Source: Platycnemis pennipes (taxonomy: Eukaryota > Arthropoda > Insecta > Odonata > Platycnemididae). From it: a DNA stretch of 64,000 nt. Both the position numbers and the translations under genes were made by a program. The stretch covers positions 127,678,133-127,742,132 of the forward strand of contig OW121853.1 of assembly GCA_933228895.1 (NCBI GenBank). Reading direction: 5' to 3'. The notes under the pieces were generated by a model, which saw nothing but the letters and a program-made list of their open reading frames with translations, did not search any database and was not told the origin of the DNA. Position 1 is the stretch's first letter, and each line of letters starts with the position of its first letter. Shown in pieces: positions 1 through 9,069 of the stretch.

Positions 1-264
1 TTTGTTCCATACATAAAGAAAGTTAGAGTACTTGGAAATAAATTAACGTAAAATTTGTCGGTCTTGTGTTCATCTTAATGAGATATATGCGATATCATAG
101 AAAAAATCCACCATTGCCAATTGAGTTAATAGGAGCTGAACGACAATAAATTTTAGGTTAGGTCTCACGATTAGCAGCAGTGCTTCATCTCCAGGAAGCC
201 AATTGTGCCAACGTGGAATAAGGTCTATGTTGTAAATGATTAACTTCGTTTTATTCCACAAAAC

Positions 265-312
265 TTTTTATTGACAACGGGTTTCGACCTTTTCAGGTCA
301 TCATCAGGGTTT
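265..312 (-). ncRNA. Hammerhead ribozyme-like motif in PLE terminal region
   Basis: On the minus strand: CTGATGA (307-301), a stem II with perfect 5-bp arms GACCT/AGGTC around a GAAA tetraloop (299-286), then GAAA ending at 282 and a short stem III region ACCCGT (282-277). These are the core parts of the minimal hammerheads described in Penelope-like retroelements. The stem III hexamer is not a perfect palindrome (ACCCGT instead of ACCGGT), and stem I pairing next to the core is poor, so activity is doubtful. It lies downstream of the endonuclease remnant, as expected. Confidence 0.6.
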
Positions 313-570
313 GAACAGGTAAAAGATGGGCAAGGCGGCATGTATATACACAGTCTTACAGCAGTGAAAAGAGAGGGGGAGGGAGGGAGAATGAAACGGC
401 CATGAAAGGAAGGTGAGCAAGCGACTGGTGGCAAGAGGGGACAAGAACAGCTTATTTGACTATGGGGGTGGCAGTGCTGGTGGGACCGGCACTGAGTAGA
501 ATGGGGAGAGGCTGGATGGGAGTAGGTCATTTGAAACATCATTCTTATATACATTAAAATATGAAACAAT

Positions 571-831
571 TTAAAAGTTCTCCATAAAAACAAGTCTCCT
601 CCCCTTCTCACAAACATGCAAAATCTTAGGGTTAAAATCTGAGGAGTGGTCATTTTCAATCAAATGCGTGGCAAACACAGATTAGTTATTGCCACTTATA
701 AAAGAATTAAACTGTTTGGATCTATGTATGCTTACTTTTCAACAAGTTTTCCCGACATGAAAACAATTGCAGCCTGGGGTATTACAATTTAACATGTACA
801 CTCCACTTCTATAACAGTTAGGATATCTGTC
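571..831 (-). pseudogene. PLE GIY-YIG endonuclease, C-terminal remnant with stop codons
   Basis: One minus-strand frame of 87 codons. It begins with the GIY-like motif SGVYMLNC, followed by a cysteine pair (C-NTPGC) and HVGKT, the YIG-equivalent block. Further on it reads FATHLIENDHSSDF, then KILHVCEKGRRLVFMENF, which matches the conserved HLIE-N-H and ILH-KG-RL-ENFEI tail of PLE endonucleases. In-frame stops occur at 741-739, 684-682 and 573-571, so it is inactive. In the family this domain nicks DNA to prime reverse transcription. The family call is from recognised motifs; no search was possible. Confidence 0.75.
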
Positions 832-909
832 TTTAGAGTTGAATAACAATTTGTATATAATGTAACAAATTTAATCATTTACAATCATGAATTCATTCCA
901 CAAATTAAC

Positions 910-2980
910 TCGCCAACCATCGGTTTCATAAGGCCTATGTGCCTATGTTCGAACGTGACCCCTTCGTGACTGAGCGTTTTGAAGTTGCATTACGGTTTTG
1001 GAAGCCGATACGGGTCTATCTGAAGGTGTGTGAACGTGTTTGGTGTGTTGATCTTAATGAAGCTTGTCTGCCTGAGCCCCCCGTGATCAGTTCGACCGTG
1101 CATTCACGATCACTCGTGCTTTGCCCACCTCCTCGCATTCCTCTTCAGTGATTGCCATTGACACCCCGGCGCCTGTGGTTTGAGGGCACTATTTTCACGG
1201 CCCTGCAAGGCCTCACTGGGGGCCTTCTTTGGTGGGAGGCAATCGCTATTCCTCCGGCCAAGTTTCATTTCCGAGCAGGAAAACGAAAAAGTTTGCCGGC
1301 TTTCACTCTCCCCTGGCCGCTGGCGATGGCGCCTGTCACCTCCCATGATGCTCCCTTCCCATGATGCATGAACTACGGCTGAACCGGTTGACAGCGGGAG
1401 ACGCTACTTGGGGACAAGCGGCTAACAGCGAGAGGCGGTGTACTTTATCAAAGGTCCCTCAGAAGCCACCGGGATAAAAACTGGGCAATGACTCGTTGCA
1501 AGAAGTGCAGAGATCGTTATAACTGGAACTACCATGCTGATTCAAAATAATCTGAAAATGAATTACATCTTTTAGACGAAAGGGAACAATTTTTCGAGTA
1601 TTTCAACGCAATACAGTGGCATTTGAGAGTGTATCGGTAGAAGCGATAAATAATAACGATGTTGTACCTTTAATTTGTAAGTGTTTTCTCCGATACTTAT
1701 TCATTTCCCTTGATTCTCAACCCACAAATATTTCTTCCGTAGGCTTTCTCATCTCAAATTTTAGTATTATGCATTTTTCCCCGACTCCATTCCTTCACTT
1801 ACTTCGAATGATATCACCTAGCTCTTGGCATTTCTTCCTTTTAGTGCCGGGTTTTTGCTCCATTTCTATTTCTATAACTCAGTTGTCCTGATTTTTATTT
1901 TGAATCAAAGCTTGTACTTCGTTGTGGCCAAGTATTGGCTTGCATTAATCCACACGATCATCAGGCGATTAACAACCCTTTTTTCTTATGAACTCTGAAC
2001 TATTATGAAGTCAAGTCGTGGTATGTCAGCAATGATTGGAATTCTTTTTTTTTAACCTGTTTTTAGTTGCGGAGTTAAAAATGCTTCCTGGCTCCCTTAA
2101 CGCGTTTTTCCTATATTACTCAGCTTCATTCCCACCAGTCTTTTTTATTACCTAATGTATACCGAACCTAACAACTTTATATGCACCTCGTAATACACCC
2201 ATTTTACTGTCCCATTATCAAGTAAATATTTACCACGAAGACAGGTTTTTATTTTTCTCAAGTTTTTTGTAAGCATATGCGATTATTTTTCTATTTCTAT
2301 TTTGAAACTAATGCTATACTTAACTTTTATGAAAATATCAAAGTGCTGACGTAATTTATTTGTTTGATTCTCTCTCTCCACTTGTTCAATCCCAATTATA
2401 TTATTGTCTGATCTACACTATCCACACCGCCAGATTTCCTGTTTGCCCTTGAAGCTACCATCCAATTATAAGTAGGCTCTCAACACCTTTTTTGCATATC
2501 ATCCGACAAGAGCTCTTCAATGTATCTAATGTGCTACTGATCTATCGCAAGAAATCCTCCTCCATCGTTTTTTCTTGTTCATAACGTACATATACTCGTT
2601 TTCCGCTAATCTATCTATTTCTTATAGAAGAGCATTGATATTTTCACGTCACGTGTGCAGTTACATCCCAATTGCTTATGAATATATTCTACGTACGCTG
2701 ATATCTTATATATTTTATTACAGAAAGGTCTTTTTCTGTCATTCCGTGTATGTTCCGTTAATACTGCACCTACAGTGATAAATGAGGTATCATTTTAAAC
2801 GTTGAATCACCGGCTTCTGACGAAAAATACAATCTCAATCTCAAATTTCACTATTTACCCATTAATTTGACTTAAAAGTTTCGATTTTTCAATGTCTATT
2901 ACTTGCTCGAGGTATATCGACTCCACCCATTTTTTATTCTAAACTTCAAAAATAGGTTTAAAATGGAAATGGTACGAAAT
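910..2980. other. No recognisable gene; GC-rich island at 1150-1440
   Basis: Mostly AT-rich sequence with scattered short frames that show no known motif. A GC-rich patch at about 1150-1440 has only overlapping frames on both strands and no splice or domain signals. T-rich plus-strand sequence at 1680-2780 could be the antisense of an old retroelement, but no motif could be read. Confidence 0.5.
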
Positions 2981-3099
2981 GTACATAAAGATTGCACATG
3001 GGTGAATGGTCATCTGGTAAGTCAATGCAATTAAAACTTTTTAATTTCATATTTATATGATATTCGCTTACAAAATTAGTTTGTAAACATTTATGAACA

Positions 3100-3566
3100 T
3101 AACTTGCTCATGCCAAAGTGGCCTTTGCAATGACAATTAATAAAGCACAGGGTCAGACTCTTCAGAGATCCGGATTGTATTTGCCAGAACCCGTTTTATC
3201 GCATGGACAGTTGTATGTAGCATTTTCTAGAGTTCGCACTTTCCGAGATATTTACGTTTGTGTTATAGAAACTCATAACCAAAAAGTTACAGACGACAAC
3301 ATTTTTACTTCTAATATTGTCTTTAATGAAGTTTTGTAAATTGCGTGCCATTATTCAGTAACAGACGTCATGATTGTTCCTACTGGTACCACACTCTCTT
3401 GCCTGTATTGTATTCATTTGTTTTGTATATTTTACAAGAAAACAAGTATAAAGAAAGTACTTTACGATACACCTTCTTCTCTATTTAAAACCCAATTACA
3501 CCGTTTCCTTAACATACTTTTTGGGTGATAGCGTGAAAGTGCGAAATTTTCGCACGGGTTACCTAG
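3100..3566 (+). mobile_element. Helitron 3' portion: helicase C-terminus plus terminal hairpin
   Basis: The end of a Helitron helicase frame is followed by about 220 bp of untranslated sequence. This ends in the palindrome GTGCGAAATTTTCGCAC (3539-3555), then GGGTTAC and CTAG (3563-3566), directly followed by T. A hairpin about 10 bp before a CTRR end, inserted before a T, is the diagnostic Helitron 3' terminus. The 5' TC end and the Rep domain are not visible, so the copy is 5'-truncated. Confidence 0.75.
3109..3339 (+). pseudogene. Helitron PIF1-like helicase, C-terminal fragment
   Basis: The readable frame contains AFAMTINKAQGQTL and, after a short gap, GQLYVAFSRVRTF. These are the last two conserved superfamily 1 helicase blocks of PIF1-like helicases, as found at the C-terminus of Helitron Rep-helicase proteins. 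About 73 residues remain of a protein usually well over 1,000 residues long, and the frame ends in a natural TAA at 3337-3339. Upstream the frame is lost within about 20 codons. In an intact element the helicase unwinds DNA for rolling-circle transposition. A host PIF1 gene is less likely because the Helitron terminus follows at 3566. Confidence 0.85.
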
Positions 3567-3784
3567 TCGTACTCTTAATTCCATTATAGTATCACCTGTT
3601 GCTTGATTATAGTGTACATTTTTAATCCTCTAAAGTATTCCGCATAATTCGTAGAACCATGAAATTTTTGCTCATAATTTTAGCCTCAAAATCCTAACAG
3701 TATGTGACCATTTGTAATAGTTTATCGTTAACTGTTTAATCATTTTTCGCCTATAGATATTTTGTGCATAATTTCTTATTGGTA

Positions 3785-4200
3785 TTATTTATTGTTACTT
3801 AAATATTTTTCTGCATAAAGCAGATTTACGGTCGCAAACGCCTTCTTCCGCAACAACTGTGGAGTCCCAGTTGCCTTATAGATTTGCCAACTAATTTGCT
3901 GGGTTCGGAAACGTTTCTCCCTCGCTATGTTCTTCGTGCATTGGATGTCTATTACGTGACCACTTGCGGCATGCTCGGCGACTGCACATCGATCAAAATG
4001 CCACATTCGAACAGCTGAGTCGATTAGTCCTTGTTCCTGCGTTTTGAGACTGTCTCTCCAATGCACACTTTATCACAGGTTTTGCATTGGACACATGATA
4101 AACCCTCTCTGTTTTAAATTTATCTCGGTCTTTATGGTTGCGTGTTATATCACGAGTATTTTTGATTTTAAATGGAGTTGATATGTTGGGTCTGTCAGGA
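3785..4200 (-). pseudogene. Second PLE GIY-YIG endonuclease relic, frameshifted
   Basis: Three minus-strand frames tile one PLE C-terminus. Upstream (about 4198-4105) reads KNTRDITRNHKDR-like linker. From 4104 the frame reads GLSCVQCKTCDKVCIGET, with the two cysteine pairs and the VCIGET (YIG) block, and stops near 4028. The next frame (4066-3785) holds CAVAEHAASGHVIDIQ and REKRFRTQQI, matching the AVAEH-SGH-I and RE--ERRI--I blocks of PLE endonucleases. At least two frameshifts make it dead. It is more divergent from the copy at 571-831 than expected of one family, so it is probably another PLE lineage. Confidence 0.8.
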
Positions 4201-4233
4201 TTCGCCCTCGTCGATCCATTTTCCCTTTAATAT

Positions 4234-4524
4234 ATGGCAGGAAGTTTTAAAACAAAGCTTAAAAATAATAGTGATAACGAAACCGATTTGAACTTAGTTA
4301 TAATAAACTGTCACAGTGTTGACAACAATGGAGCCGATGTAGACCATGCAATCCATTACTCGGACATGGTAATGGGAGCTGTCTTACTGCCTACGTGTAT
4401 ACCTGATAGTGAAGTTTATCTTCCGGTTCATAAAATATATCGACGAGAAGGCAAAAAAGACCAGTGGAGGAGTCTTCATAGTCATGATGTCACATTTAAG
4501 AAGAACATGAAATATAACAATTAA
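4234..4524 (+). other. Unassigned 96-codon open frame
   Basis: ATG to TAA frame with balanced amino-acid composition (contains CHSVDNNGADVDHAIHY and VYLPVHKIYRR). An in-frame TAA lies one codon before the ATG, so the frame does not extend upstream. No domain is recognised and no splice signals are evident. It could be chance, or a fragment of an element or exon. Confidence 0.2.
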
Positions 4525-4816
4525 ATACAGAGGTGAGGTGTACCTTTAATGTAGGTAATCATTGGCATATTTTTGTTTCTTCATTCCGTAGACCTCCCTA
4601 TTTCAAGTCTAACGAAATGCCTCGATAAGAAACTCAAATATCGCTATTCACTTCTTAAGTCAAAAAATCGTGACAGTCATGCCCTCAGCGAATATCTTTG
4701 TAATAACTAAACCAATTGACGATACACATATAAATTGAAGGGGATTAATTAAACAACTAGAGTAAGTTAATAGTAACAACAATGGGGCTCAGGTCCAGAA
4801 GAGTTACCGGCGACAA

Positions 4817-5306
4817 TGGGTGCTTTCCATTCAAGCGACTCATGCGTCGTCTTGAGTTAACTCGCGGAAACTCAAGTCGACTTGTGTCTTCGCGAATGGA
4901 AAGCAAGTTTCAGTGCGCAGAAGCTGATGCGCTAAGGACTTTCACGGGGACTCGTGATTGGTGCGTTTTTGTGGGAAGGAAATTGAATCCACAGATGTTT
5001 CCTTCTTGTTATAGCAAGATCGTTACCAATAAACAAAAAAATGAGTTGTAGGATCATTAATTAAGAAAATACTTAACTTAAACATTTGTTCTGATTTATC
5101 GGTTATTTTCAATATGCCTCTTGCAGACGTATTGCGATTTAGAGCTTGCGCCGTCCTTCTTTCTTTTTTCAGTAACTCACCATTACCGGTGTGTCACCGT
5201 GTGTCGACTCGCGTTTGACACAACAGCGACACACACTGATTGGAAAGCACTACACGCGACACAAGTTGACTTGTGTCGACTTGCGTCGATGATTGGAAAG
5301 CACCCA
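4817..5306. mobile_element. Candidate foldback/MITE with TGGGTGCTTTCCA termini
   Basis: The left end reads TGGGTGCTTTCCATTCA and the right end is its inverse (TGATTGGAAAGCACCCA, 5290-5306). Inside both ends are related GTCGACTTGTGTC blocks in opposite orientation (4875-4890 and 5263-5290), so the inverted homology continues inward. Internal frames (for example 4782-5051) are by-products of this structure. No convincing target-site duplication is seen next to the ends. Confidence 0.55.
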
Positions 5307-5482
5307 ATACTTGAGGAACTTGCTCCAATAGATGCACCGTTTCTATAAACAGTCTTTAACAAGCCATGCGCAGAAGAAAAACTACTACAGTATTGGAAAA
5401 TCACACATGTTGACTCCGATTGTCAAATGAGGCAATACGCAAGATTCAGGAAATTGCAGACCTACATCGCTAGCCTAGTGGG

Positions 5483-5548
5483 CTTCATCTCTCACTCTTC
5501 TTAGGACTTCCTCGTTACTTGCTCGGTCGATCCATTCAGTCTTCATTA
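5483..5548 (-). mobile_element. RTE-like LINE C-terminal scrap
   Basis: The minus strand reads MKTEWIDRASNEEVLRRV, the conserved tail block that also appears at 44440-44480 and 15430-15480. Only about 65 bp remain, directly beside a tRNA-like SINE segment. Confidence 0.7.
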
Positions 5549-5549
5549 T

Positions 5550-5650
5550 GCGGTGGCCGAATGAGTAGAGTGCTGAGCTACCGACCGCTGGGTCCCAGGT
5601 TCATAACCCGAGCAGAAACCTTTCTTAGTGCCCCCCTCCTAAATTCCTTT
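5550..5650 (+). mobile_element. tRNA-derived SINE head
   Basis: Contains an A-box-like TGGCCGAATGAGTAGAGTG and a B-box-like GGTTCATAACCC at tRNA spacing, with a tRNA-like length of about 65 nt. A SINE body is not clearly recognisable after about 5650. A degenerate tRNA pseudogene is the alternative. Confidence 0.45.
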
Positions 5651-5818
5651 TGATTCGATTACCTGTGTGCAAGAATTCGTAGGAAATCGCAGCTGGCCCC
5701 GGGAAATAGAACTGGCCCCCCTATCCAAAGAGTAGGAATTTCACACGCCAATGGCTTAGTACGGGGTGAGCTCTACCACCACCAGCCAAAAACTCCGGGT
5801 TGAACACAATTTTTGAAA

Positions 5819-6045
5819 TAGATAATCTCTTAACAAATTCAAAGCTCGCGAGCTAGCCGCGAAAACTTTAACGGAGTTACCCGATGAGTTGCACGATGGC
5901 AAGATATTTCTAGAATTTCCACAGAGAAATAGGACGCCTTGGTAGCGCAACTGGTAGAGCACCTGGCCGGAAATCAGGGGGTCCGGGTTCGAGTCCCGGT
6001 CAAGGCGAATGATTTTTTCTCTGTGGAATATCTAGATAATCTCTT
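5819..6045. mobile_element. Composite unit: direct repeats, inverted repeats and a central tRNA-like fold
   Basis: TAGATAATCTCTT occurs at 5819-5831 and again at 6033-6045, bracketing 201 bp. Inside, TCTAGAATTTCCACAGAGAAA (5909-5929) is inverted at 6016-6036 with two mismatches, and the tRNA-like sequence lies between these arms. The left part (5826-5936) has an open frame with coding-like composition, including KARELAAKTLTELPDELHDG. The right end carries CTGTGGAATATC, similar to the GTGGAATA segments beside the PLE motif at 265 and the insertion at 12311. The 13-bp repeat overlaps the inverted arm, so it may be part of the element rather than a target-site duplication. Confidence 0.5.
5936..6007 (+). 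tRNA. tRNA-like gene or tRNA pseudogene, apparent anticodon GGA
   Basis: Folds as a cloverleaf. Acceptor GCCTTGG pairs with TCAAGGC (5936-5942 and 6000-6006). The D arm GCGC/GAGC has one mismatch. The anticodon stem CCTGG/TCAGG encloses the 7-nt loop CCGGAAA (5967-5973), and the T arm is CCGGG/CCCGG with loop TTCGAGT. A and B boxes are good. Two oddities argue against a working tRNA: position 33 is C rather than the near-universal U, and a GGA (Ser) anticodon should come with a long variable arm, but only 4 nt are present. The tRNA-like part of a mobile element is the likelier reading. Confidence 0.5.
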
Positions 6046-6049
6046 TTTT

Positions 6050-7930
6050 TGTTATATTATGGATCATATAGTTGTTAGTGATATTACACAATACTACTTA
6101 GATAGTAAAACTTTTTCAGTAAACATCAACAAGGCTCTCGTAACAGCAGATCATGCGTTGGTTATTGGTGCAAGATATCCTTGATTCAGTAGAAATTACA
6201 AAATTAGAGAGATAGACTGCCAAGCAAAACGATGTAATAATTCAATTCCACGGACAATTCTTGGTAATAACTCCAATACGTCAGGGTAAACATAAGTATT
6301 TTCAACTGTCCTGGATCCTATCCTCTCTCCCTTTTTCCCTTGCCCATTAACTCATTGACCTAACACCCCCTGTCATATGCCCATGCGGCCGCTAACAGGG
6401 TTTTGCGCAGATGTAGAAGACCCATATCTTATATTCTGATCCGATTTCTTTCGGAAATGACTTCTGTGTTTACGTTCATATTTGTCCCTGGTAGGCGTAT
6501 TTAATTTCTCTTGTGCGTTAGCCGTTGTCCTGCAGAATTATTCCTATAATATTTAGTTACTCCGCTCGCTTGAAATTCTGGAACGTGGGATCATAGTTTT
6601 CATAAGACGTCGTTCATTTGTCCAGGGTGATGGCGTGATCTTGCATGTGGGCATATTTTGGTGTTTGTGGGATTTCGGTGACCCGAATGTCCCACGGTTC
6701 CATTGTCTTTATTGCTTTTAATTTCTCACTCCAATGGCTTAGTACGGGCTGATCAAATCAGCACATCTCAAATCTCCCATTTTCTTTCTCCTCTTTCGTA
6801 AAGTCTATACCGTTGCGTCGCTGACACTAAAGATTCACAGAAATTGCCGAATCTCCAGCGCTAAATTCATCTTACTTTCACCATTATACTTCCCCTTATT
6901 CTATGCATATGATGATTGGCAGCTGTATCTAATTTCTCAGCCTAAAACAGTGTCACAATTTTCTTCAGCAAATAGTCCTATACAAATATCCCCAGTCACG
7001 GTTATGTCCACTAATGAAATCATATCCGTCCCGTCCATAACAAATATCACAAATCAAATATTTAAATCCATCTACGCTTAATTTCGACCGCACTACACCC
7101 CTTTCTCCCGTCAGTATCAAGAGTCCCATTGAGGGCTACTCGCACACACTTTTTCTCCACGTGCCTATCCTCAGGGTATCCTTAATTAAACGTTCCCTCT
7201 TCTTTCGCCTCTCCTATTTGCTCCCTTTCCCCTCTCTGACAACATAGACCCTTGTTCGTTTGCCCCAAACACGTTTACCAGCCTCCCACTCTTTCATCTC
7301 TTTCCTACTCGATAATTCCCTATTATTCATATAATTGCGTGTTAAAGCTCACACTTTTTGTTTCTGTTTTTGTCCCATTTCATGTTTATTTGTATGCATG
7401 ACAATAAATTAGGTGGATTGCTTTATGTGGATCTTCATTTAGGATTTCTTTCTGTGGGTGTATATTTAACAAAAAAATAAAAACTCGCCACTGTATTGTT
7501 AAACAAAACGTATATGATGATATCATTTAAATGAAAAATAATTCGTTATTTGGAGTGAATACGGCATGATTTTATGCAACGGGTGAAAAAAAGTTTGTAA
7601 TCAATCATGAGTAAAGTACATTCATGTACACCAGTTCTCAGGTGTTGAATAAATACGCCGAATAAATACAATAAAAACGCCACTAAAACTATGTTCTTAC
7701 ATTAACGTGGATATGGCCACAGATTTAGCTTTTATTTCATATGTTAGCCATTGTAAAGTAAGAAATGAAGGTGAAGAGTCCCAGGTTAATTGCAATAAAG
7801 CTGAAATGTCCATTTTTCAGGCCTACCATACTTTCTGTGTATGTTAAAGCGTAAGAATTACATTAAGTGATGCTTATATTTTTTGTTGAATGAAATGTTT
7901 TTTTTTTCTGCTGAATCACACTATATTTTT
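6050..7930. other. No recognisable gene or repeat
   Basis: AT-rich sequence without long frames, domain motifs or repeats matching other parts of the window. It precedes the candidate acceptor at 7938 and could be intronic. Confidence 0.5.
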
Positions 7931-7938
7931 TGTTTCAG

Positions 7939-7991
7939 GTAACGGTCTTCTCATTTGCTGGTCTAGTGTTGCAGTTCCTCAACACAGTTGA
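7939..7991 (+). CDS. Candidate internal exon (53 nt), hydrophobic peptide
   Basis: Preceded by a strong acceptor (TATATTTTTTGTTTCAG) and followed by the consensus donor GTAAGT. The only open frame reads VTVFSFAGLVLQFLNTV, which would suit part of a membrane segment. The other two frames contain a stop (TAA at 7940, TGA at 7989). Phase is 0 in, 2 out. It does not join in frame to the candidate at 8936, so another exon would be needed between them, or one of the two is false. No family is recognised. Confidence 0.35.
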
Positions 7992-7999
7992 GTAAGTGC

Positions 8000-8930
8000 A
8001 ATTCTTTATTTACCCGTGGTTCCGTGTACATAACAAATGGGAGTTAAGGTGGTGGTGGGACATAACACTCTGCGTTGAAAAGCCACAGAGTGAGCCTGGA
8101 CAACGTAGGCATCTCTAGGGAGAGAGGCCTCCGCACAAATGACAATCGATTACCTCCTCCTCCCTATAGAAGCGCATAGTGGCGAAACATCTCCTGCTTT
8201 ACCTTCTGATTTATGCTGGAGGACATTTTAGTGGGGTCATGGCGGAGGGCTTTCAGTTACACGACACGAAAGGACCCTCCCTCAAGGGCGCGTAATCTCT
8301 ATTGGAACGCAGTTTGCGGTTTGATCGGAAATGAGGTCATATTTGACTTTCTGCGGCGTGTTTGCCAATTCTTGCGAGTTGTCTGCGAGAGTAAACATTC
8401 TCCAGCGGCAAGGGAGGCGTTTGACTAATGATCGGTAGTTACCCCTTGTTATTCTCCACTCAGGGGCCCAAATTAATCATCGCCCTTCAATTACAACGGG
8501 CCGGTGTGATTTTCCCCACTGCAGCAAGGGATTTCCTCCTTCGGCCTTGGTCGCTCCTATCCAAAACGGCTCTTCTTTGATGTTCCATATAAGAATGCCC
8601 TCCGCTGGAGATGTCTCCGCCCTCTTAGTACGTCTCAGAGGCGATTTGCTGGCACGGGGGGGCACGTCTTGCGCGTGAAAGAGATTCGCGGGATGCCGAA
8701 GGAGACGGATTCGCAGAAGGAATATAGCAAAGCGCCTCAGAACCTCCTGTGAAGTAAATACTTCATATTTACCATCAAACGCTCCCACCGTTGAGATTGT
8801 TTGTTGACATAATGTCTGCTTAGCAGCCACTAAAGGTGGTTTTAGGAGCATTGAATCTGTAGAATAAGCAATTCGCTCTCGCTTTAATGACAACTTGGTT
8901 TTCATGGTAAAGTATGCATGCTGTTTTCTC
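8000..8930. other. No supported gene; possible intron
   Basis: Lies between two candidate exons. It contains a 142-codon minus-strand frame (8905-8477) with no recognised motif and a plus-strand frame at 8213-8428. Both fall in mildly GC-rich sequence and are probably chance. Confidence 0.45.
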
Positions 8931-8935
8931 TGCAG

Positions 8936-9063
8936 CAGATGCTGTTAGTGATGGCAGGAAAGTGGATTTAATTGATATACCAGCACCTCAAGCTGTAACC
9001 GTCACAGAACGAGTAGTGGTTGTCTTACATTTATCTCGAGTTATTATACTTACAAATACTTAG
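8936..9063 (+). CDS. Candidate terminal exon
   Basis: Starts after a good pyrimidine-rich acceptor (GCTGTTTTCTCTGCAG at 8935). The open frame from 8938 reads DAVSDGRKVDLIDIPAPQAV and then TVTERVVVVLHLSRVIIL before TAG at 9061-9063. The first 28 residues look protein-like; the rest is more hydrophobic and may be intron if a weak donor (GAACGAGTAGTG, about 9009-9020) is used. An alternative acceptor lies 3 nt downstream. No family is recognised. Confidence 0.35.
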
Positions 9064-9069
9064 ATGTGC

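Larger units (their letters stand above)
1..900 (-). mobile_element. Penelope-like element (PLE) 3' portion, degenerate
   Basis: Read on the minus strand this runs from a decayed GIY-YIG endonuclease (831-571), through a C-rich spacer (about 540-330), to a hammerhead-like motif (about 312-265), then GTGGAATAAAACG and further unique-looking sequence to position 1. Endonuclease, spacer, then a terminal repeat carrying a hammerhead is the order expected of PLEs. No reverse transcriptase domain is visible upstream (900 onward), so the copy is truncated or diverged. The exact ends and any target-site duplication are not visible, and the left part may run past the window edge. Confidence 0.7.

Noticed and set aside
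240..659. 139-codon minus-strand frame
   Set aside because: Overlaps the PLE spacer and hammerhead-like motif; only its start shares DNA with the endonuclease, in another frame.
8477..8905. 142-codon minus-strand frame
   Set aside because: No domain, no splice signals in register, and mildly GC-rich background.
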